From Circinella umbellata (Eukaryota; Mucoromycota; Mucoromycetes; Mucorales; Lichtheimiaceae): a stretch of DNA of 64,000 nt. Positions 60,859 through 64,000 of the stretch are shown in pieces; positions within the stretch are counted from its first letter, which is position 1, and the number at the start of each line of letters is the position of its first letter. Position numbers and translations under genes: made by a program. Under the pieces are notes generated by a model. That model did not search any database. It saw only the letters and a program-made list of their open reading frames with translations, and was not told the origin of the DNA. The stretch spans positions 62,001 through 126,000 of the forward strand of contig JAIWNF010000016.1 in the NCBI GenBank assembly GCA_025093555.1. Reading direction: 5' to 3'.

Positions 60859-61909
60859 TTTCATTTCTTCTACTTATATATTTTCTTTTTTCTTTATTCC
60901 TTGTAATATATATGGATAATAATACAAGTGCACCATGTAGAAAGATAAGTATTAGCATCTATTAAATGGTATTAACGCTTATAGCTGCTCTATTATACTA
61001 TTATTATAAGTAGGATACCGGTGCAAGAAAAGGAAAAACCAATACAACTCGTATTCATTCAAGCAAAAAAAAACTATTGAGAGGGGTACAAGGGATGAAA
61101 AACATATTTGTCAGGTATATGTTTTGCCTTTGAATGTTTATATCAGTGGATATAAATGTGGAGTATACTATATCAACAATTGGCACTTATAACAATTATT
61201 GTCATTATTATAATCTGTCCTTTAGATTCTAAAGTACTATTGTTGTGGGTATTGTCCGTTCCACCTAGTATATTGGAGATGCATCAAGGGTAAAGCTTGA
61301 AGTGTTGCTAGAAATTCAGGACCATGACAAGTGAAGGAAGGATTAGATGAAAAATGGAATTCTATATTAATTATTGCCATGTATTATATTTCTGTAAGAG
61401 ATTTTTAAACTGTAAAGAGCAATTGTAGTATTGCTCTTTACTGTTCAAAACCTCTTTTTTATTGTGTATTGTTTATATATAAAATGTATTATACTTTTTT
61501 ATGTCATCCAATATCTTGTTATTAATCTTGGCCATTGACAATAATAATTCTGATTTATAAACATAAAAGGCAGAAATGGTAATACTGATATCCTCTACTT
61601 GCTTTAGTAGCAATTGAACTTTATATGTGTGTATAGAACAACGGTTATTTGAAAAGTTTTTTTTATCGTGTATATACTAAGTTAGACCTATGAAAAGTAG
61701 GGGATGGAAGAAGCTTTGGTCGATGTACTTGTAATTGGTATTGTTACGCATTGTTGCTATTACCCCTCTTCTCTTCTCTACCAATGAATATGTTTACATC
61801 AACATCATTATCATTGTCATAAACATGTCATATAACCAAGCAAACAAAGAGAAGTTGTCCTTTATTATTTTGTTCAGCTTTATATCTGTATCTGAGCAGG
61901 GCTTTTTGA
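60859..61909. other. Intergenic
   Basis: AT-rich. Contains short open frames (60758-60965, 61735-61929) without support and a T-rich tract near 61480. No gene. Confidence 0.5.
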
Positions 61910-63450
61910 TTATTTTATTTTTTTCTTAAGCCTTCTCAATTGATACCGTAGCCAGTGCTGAATTATAGTAGACAATAAATAAACTAAAGCGCTACATATC
62001 ATCATTAGCATTGCTTGAAATATGATGAAAAGTTTTGTTTTTGTAACGAGTTCAATTACAGGTTTTCCTATATGTATCATTTGTGTTTGTTGTTGAATTA
62101 TCGTATTTAAAAATGCGTAACCATACAAAGGAAGGAGGGTTGGAGGAGGGGAATATATACTGGTTTCTGTGTGCGTGAAGGATGTGGAATATTTGCTTTC
62201 TATAAAAGGTAATGAGTACATAAAAAAATAGGTTGAAATAAAAAAAAAGAATATAAGAAAGATATTTTTATAATATATACAGTTGTCGGTGAAGTAATAA
62301 TGGTATCTTGTAATATATTTATATTGAAAACGGATGCTTGGATAAGTGATATAAAAGAGGTTTCTCTAAAATAAAGATATTGATGAAAAGAATGGAAAAG
62401 AAAGAAGAAATACGTACAGCACATTTCAAATAGAAACGGGACAGATTAAATTGTAATATTTTTGATTGTTTGCTCATTGGCATTGGATAGTAATCATGCA
62501 AAACATGACTTGTAGACATCCAATCCAAGCTGCTTAAATCGAAAAATTATTGTCGTGATATCGATATTTTCTTGATCATTTTTTAAATATCCATCTAATT
62601 TTACTAATACATGAAGTGGTGCGAGAAGGGTTGAGCTTGGTAGTTTATTACAAATAAAGCTTCAACTTCTGATAATGTCGTAGGTACATTAGTTAGATCG
62701 ATCAAAGAATCTTGTAAGTCTTTTGTTCCTACTAGTAGTTCTAATGCTCTTTGTCAATTCTTTTTAGTGTATCGTTTGTGATATTTGGTTATTTTAATAA
62801 AAGTAGGAAATAAAAACAGACAAGGTATGAATCCTTTGAGACTTTGTTATATATCTTTAATAATAATTTTGAAACTAGAATAAAAGTTATTTCTTTAAAA
62901 TAATATTTACAACCCGTATTTATATGATTTCTATTCTATGAGTTATGGGGCTTAGTTAATAGAATGATGTGGGTGAATGATAGTAAAGTCAGGTACTTGA
63001 TATTAGTCATTAATATTGAAAAGGTTACTATAGCTACTGTTTTGAAGTATATTGGGCTTAGCCATGATACTCTCTTTTATTCTTTAATTTAAGTTGACGA
63101 GGCGCAGGACATCGTTATGCGATTGTACTTAGTTTCCTTTTTAGAATTGAGTTCTGTTCACGTCTGTATTTTAAATATTTTAAATATGATTCCTTATTTT
63201 ATCTGGGATAAAGAGATAATACAACATCGTTTTTTACATAACACCCTGAAAATCAAACTGGCTAAATGACCTGGTGATTTATATTTAATTTGTTGCATTG
63301 TCCAATGATGACCATACATTAATAGATGACAAGCCCAGAACTTTCCTACAGTGGCAGTACGATACGATTCAAGCGACCACAGGCGATTGGCATGATTCTT
63401 AGTGTAATCGCAAAGAAATCAAATATGTTTGATGGTATCTGATTGATTGT
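61910..63450 (-). pseudogene. Decayed multi-exon membrane protein gene
   Basis: Minus-strand protein-like segments in order: about 63400-63240 (DYTKNHANRLWSLESYRT, then TVGKFWACHLLMYGHHW, ...GHLASLIFRVLC), about 62850-62790 (GFIPCLFLFPTFIKITKYHK), 62755-62660 (RALELLVGTKDLQDSLIDL, TLSEVEALF), 62650-62530 after a frame shift (LPSSTLLAPLHVLVKLDGY, FRFKQLGLDVYKS), and 62221-61910 (ILLxx...TKLFIIFQAMLMMICSALVY, a helix then RYQLRRLKKK). Stops and frame changes between these, plus a stop after the KSCFA segment, argue for decay, though unrecognised introns could explain some. Family not identified. Confidence 0.45.
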
Positions 63451-63793
63451 TTCGATACATTTTTCGGATTAAGTATAGAATACAGGGCAACTTTAATTTT
63501 TTCATTAAAATTTAAATTTTATTATTTTTAATATATATGTATTAACTTTAATTATTTAGTAATATCATTTATAAAAATAAATATTTTCAGTATCTTAATT
63601 TATTTTAATTTAATTTGAGATAAAAAAAAGGGCAAAAAAAACCTTATAGGATCGTATAAGGAATAAAAACAATTTGTTTTTTGTTTTTTGTTTTTTTTTT
63701 AAAGAAATTAATCATTTATAGATTTGTTTAAGTTAACAAATCTACACTGTTGTGTTTCTAAAAATTAAAAACACTATTTTTATTTTTTATAGT

Positions 63794-64000
63794 TACAGTA
63801 AGTATTCGCTAAACCGGTACTCGTTAAACCGGTATATCGCTAAACCGGTAGTATCTCTCAATTATTTTTTATATACTTAGTAAAATACCGGTAATTCGCT
63901 AAACCGGTATTCGGTGAACTTTCCTAAATATTTACCGGGTTTATAATAGTATTATTTTATCTTGTATAATTTAATATTAGTCTTTTTAATGGTGAAATCA
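63794..64000. repeat. Second pogo/Tigger-like terminal repeat copy, runs off the window
   Basis: Begins TTACAGTAAGTATTCGCTA and continues with three TTCGCTAAACCGGTA-type repeats, nearly identical to 23867-24010 through the TTTACCGGGTTTATAATAG block and beyond. The window ends inside the element, so its length and coding content are unknown. Confidence 0.65.

Noticed and set aside
60554..60965. Frames encoding LDSAVFEYAVP-type repeats
   Set aside because: Minisatellite read in all three frames; not a protein gene.
1..64000. tRNA, rRNA, CRISPR and telomere repeats
   Set aside because: Scanned by eye for B-box-like GTTCRANNC in cloverleaf context, rRNA cores, regular spacer arrays and TTAGGG tracts; none was convincing. 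A tRNA with an intron could be missed without a computed search.

Overview
The window looks like nuclear DNA of a Mucoromycota (probably Mucorales) fungus. It is very AT-rich, with many homopolymer and TA tracts. The genes are cut by short (about 55-120 bp) GT-AG introns, pyrimidine- or A-rich tracts precede start codons, and the conserved genes are fungal/eukaryotic housekeeping types. No bacterial operon signals, CRISPR array, rRNA or convincing tRNA were seen. The genus cannot be named from the sequence alone.

Housekeeping genes (exon models were joined by hand and every total is a multiple of three): a Vac8-like armadillo protein (1888-4693, +), a 489-residue seven-helix membrane protein of unknown family (5536-7511, -), a Vac1/Pep7-type FYVE protein (16733-19150, +), a Mic19-like CHCH protein (27844-28817, +), Pol5/MYBBP1A (29230-33634, +), an NRAMP metal transporter (34109-36296, +), a TTLL12-like protein (36735-39690, -), a Ser/Thr/Pro-rich single-span surface protein (43334-44822, +), an endonuclease III/Nth1 DNA glycosylase (49322-50889, -) and a PHOSPHO-type HAD phosphatase (51830-53195, -). 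A 103-residue orphan ORF lies at 15948-16259.

Mobile and decaying DNA fills the gaps. A KDZ-type transposase relic lies at about 11.1-12.7 kb. At 20.4-26.5 kb there is a graveyard of minus-strand gene fragments, including a multi-exon pseudogene interrupted by a pogo/Tigger-like terminal repeat; the same repeat reappears at the right edge of the window. A structurally complete PIF/Harbinger transposon occupies 45181-48021, with a TAA target duplication, 26-bp inverted repeats, an intact Myb/SANT-like gene and an intact DDE transposase. A MULE-type transposon occupies 54565-58796, with a 9-bp target duplication and 180-bp inverted repeats. A Tc1-like relic follows at 58.9-60.1 kb, then a minisatellite at 60.57-60.86 kb and another decayed membrane-protein gene at 61.9-63.4 kb.

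The most unusual object is the MULE. Its transposase has a GCM-like zinc cluster, then the DDE core with the C-x2-H signature, then a long acidic linker, then a C-terminal region resembling a ubiquitin-specific-protease-type cysteine peptidase. The two halves are separated only by a one-base shift in a run of eight A. This may be a transposon that carries its own deubiquitinase/desumoylase-like domain.
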